Shown here one piece after another: positions 62,459 to 64,000 of a stretch of 64,000 nucleotides of DNA. Source of the DNA: Pseudoxanthomonas sp. 3HH-4 (GTDB lineage Bacteria > Pseudomonadota > Gammaproteobacteria > Xanthomonadales > Xanthomonadaceae); the NCBI RefSeq assembly GCF_006716465.1, contig NZ_VFPB01000007.1, forward strand, positions 151,372-215,371. The letters run 5' to 3'. A model generated the notes under the pieces. The model saw nothing but the letters and a program-made list of their open reading frames with translations. It had not been told where the DNA came from and did no database searches. The stretch's first letter is position 1; each line of letters starts with the position of its first letter. The position numbers and the translations under genes are program-made.

Positions 62459-63867
62459 CCTTCCATCTGCTCCAGTTCGCGCCCCTTGGTCTCGTGCACG
62501 TACTTCAGCACGAAGACCACCGAGATTGCAGCGGCAATCGTATACAGGCCGTAGGCCCCCGCCAGTCCGATGCCGGTGAGCAGCATCGGGAAGGTCCAGG
62601 TGATCAGGAAGTTGGAACCCCACTGGGCCAGTCCGGCCACGGCCAAGCCCGAACCGCGGATCTGGTTCGGGAACATTTCGCCCAGCATCACCCACATCAC
62701 CGGGCCCCAGGAGATGTTGAAGAACACCACGTACAGGTTGGCGGCCACCAACGCCAGAACGCCCATGCCGTCGGACAACTGCAGCGTGCCGGCCGCATCC
62801 AGGCTGCCGGTAGCGAAGGCGAAGGCCACCAGCCCCAGCGTGACGGCCATGCCCGCCGAGCCGATCCACAACAGCGGCTTGCGGCCGATCCTGTCCACCA
62901 GCAGCATCGACACGATGCAGGCACCGATGCTCAGCGCACCGGAGATGACGTTGATGAGCAACGCGTCGTTTTCCGAGAAGCCCACCGCCTGCCACAGCAC
63001 CGCGCCGTAGTAGAACACCACGTTGATGCCGACCAGTTGCTGGAACGTGGCCAGGCCGATGCCGACCCACACGATGGGGCGAATCTTCCCCGTCGCCTTG
63101 CTGATGAGATCCGACAGGCGCGGACGATGGTGGTCCGCAGCCAGCGAGGCTTCGATCTCGCCCAGCTTGCGGACACCGGCCGCTTCGCCATAGAGCCGCT
63201 TCAGCACAACCAGTGCCTGCTCCTTCCTGCCCTTTGCCACCAGATAGCGCGGACTTTCGGGAATGAACAGCAACGCCACCAGGAACAAGCCCGCCGGCAG
63301 GATCTCCACCCAGAACATCCAGCGCCAGGCTTCATACCCAAGCCAGTACGGAGTCACCGATCCGCCGGCCACCTTCGCCAGCAGATAGTTGCTGAGGAAG
63401 GCGGCGAAGAGGCCGCCGATGATCGCGATCTGCTGCACCGTGGCCAGCCGCCCACGATACTGCGCGGCCGACACCTCGCTGATGTAGGCCGGCGACATCA
63501 CGCTGGCCGCGCCCACGGCGAAACCGCCCAGCACGCGATAGATCACGAACTCCAACGACCCGGTGGCGATGCCCGATCCCCATGCCGAGATCAGGAAGAA
63601 CACCGCCGACACGATCAGCACATTGCGCCGACCGTAGTGGTCCGCCAGCCAACCGGCGAAGAAGGCACCGACCGCGCAGCCCAGCAGCATCGAGGCAACG
63701 TTGAATCCCGTGCCGACCGAATCAGAGTCGAACGCCTGTCGCAGTCCATCCACCGTGCCGTTGATCACGCCACTGTCGAAACCGAACAGGAACCCGCCGA
63801 TCGTCGCCACCATGCTGATCAACACGATCAGCCTGGTGTTCTCTCCCCCCGTCATTGCCTGACTCAT
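62455..63867 (-). CDS. sugar:proton symporter (MFS, XylE-like)
   Basis: 470 residues from ATG 63867. Twelve helices carry sugar-porter signatures: FLFGFDSGVINGTVDGLRQ, WLADHYGRRNVLIVSA, RVLGGFAVGAASVMSPAYISE, PESPRYLVAKGR, VDRIGRKPLLW and a C-terminal VHETKGRELEQ. It sits 43 bases after xylA on the same strand and overlaps GH3 by 4 bases, so it is probably the xylose or glucose importer of this operon. Confidence 0.94.
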   Translation of the reverse strand: MSQAMTGGENTRLIVLISMVATIGGFLFGFDSGVINGTVDGLRQAFDSDSVGTGFNVASMLLGCAVGAFFAGWLADHYGRRNVLIVSAVFFLISAWGSGIATGSLEFVIYRVLGGFAVGAASVMSPAYISEVSAAQYRGRLATVQQIAIIGGLFAAFLSNYLLAKVAGGSVTPYWLGYEAWRWMFWVEILPAGLFLVALLFIPESPRYLVAKGRKEQALVVLKRLYGEAAGVRKLGEIEASLAADHHRPRLSDLISKATGKIRPIVWVGIGLATFQQLVGINVVFYYGAVLWQAVGFSENDALLINVISGALSIGACIVSMLLVDRIGRKPLLWIGSAGMAVTLGLVAFAFATGSLDAAGTLQLSDGMGVLALVAANLYVVFFNISWGPVMWVMLGEMFPNQIRGSGLAVAGLAQWGSNFLITWTFPMLLTGIGLAGAYGLYTIAAAISVVFVLKYVHETKGRELEQMEG

Positions 63868-63910
63868 TGCCGTCCCCTTCCTCGATCCTGATGTCGTTGG
63901 TCCGCCGCGC

Positions 63911-64000
63911 TCAGCGCAGCAGGTACTGGTTGAGCAGGTTCTCGTAACGCTCCTGCTTGCCGCTGATCTGCTTCGGTTCACCCTGCTTGGCCGCCAGCGC
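63911..64000 (-). CDS. xylA: xylose isomerase, C-terminal end (runs off right edge)
   Basis: The last 29 residues and stop of a minus-strand frame entering from the right edge: KQGEPKQISGKQERYENLLN then QYLLR. This matches the conserved C-terminus of XylA (SGKQE..EN..NQY). It would convert xylose to xylulose in the cytoplasm. The short visible part limits certainty, but the adjacent XylE-like symporter supports it. Confidence 0.8.
   Translation of the reverse strand, partial: ALAAKQGEPKQISGKQERYENLLNQYLLR

Noticed and set aside
1..64000. tRNA, rRNA, CRISPR, insertion sequence or prophage signals
   Set aside because: No cloverleaf or rRNA-like segment, no regularly spaced short repeats with unique spacers, and no transposase, integrase or phage structural motif was seen.

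Overview
This is a high-G+C, gene-dense window with a strongly Xanthomonadaceae-like gene content: a TonB-dependent receptor and glycosidase utilisation locus, an NdvB-type giant glucan synthase, an Fnr/nirK/quinol-NOR denitrification island and GTAGGAGCGACGTAAGTCGCGACC-class palindromic repeats cut into 154-bp units. A Pseudoxanthomonas-, Stenotrophomonas- or Luteimonas-like gammaproteobacterium is the most economical guess; this is inference, since no rRNA or marker gene is present. No transposase, integrase, CRISPR array, tRNA or rRNA was recognised.

Region 1 (1-17086) is a mannose-rich N-glycan utilisation locus. It holds three GH92 mannosidase-family genes (one cut by the left edge), a TonB-dependent receptor, a GH2 beta-mannosidase, an AGE-family mannose isomerase/epimerase, a glycosylasparaginase-type Ntn hydrolase, a CutC protein and glucokinase. 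Five copies of a LacI-type palindrome (TTGGATCGATCCAA and variants) sit at its promoters, so one off-window LacI-family repressor probably controls it. The second GH92 enzyme has Gln instead of the usual catalytic-acid Glu, which suggests a phosphomannose-uncapping activity.

Region 2 (17087-28211) holds a poorly explained 640-base gap, a 2900-residue cyclic beta-1,2-glucan synthase, a small overlapping gene and nicotinamide phosphoribosyltransferase.

Region 3 (28216-51648) is a denitrification island. It contains napEFDABC behind mobA and moeA, then hemN, an [4Fe-4S] Fnr regulator, three tandem 154-bp palindromic repeats, a quinol nitric oxide reductase, four small orphan secreted or membrane proteins, an nnrS-sirB-DUF2249 operon, an OprC-like copper receptor, and nirK-nirV-sco-azurin. 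Fnr/Dnr-type boxes (TTGAC/T-N4-A/GTCAA) precede hemN, norB, nnrS, the copper receptor and nirK. Two 79-residue proteins ending in CCGGCS lie beside nnrS and azurin. The modules reduce nitrate to nitrite, NO and N2O; no nos gene is in the window.

Region 4 (51710-58196) is a seven-gene, mostly overlapping minus-strand operon: thermostable-hemolysin-family protein, AMP-dependent ligase, heme-oxygenase-like di-iron enzyme, short-chain dehydrogenase, TPR protein, and a QseB/PmrA-type response regulator with its sensor kinase. Four YTAA direct repeats with an exact 11-bp period lie in its promoter, matching the known spacing of QseB/PmrA sites. This is the best candidate for an undescribed self-regulated pathway. 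Region 5 (58251-64000) is a sugar locus: the end of xylA, a sugar:H+ symporter, a GH3 lipoprotein and a sodium/sugar symporter.
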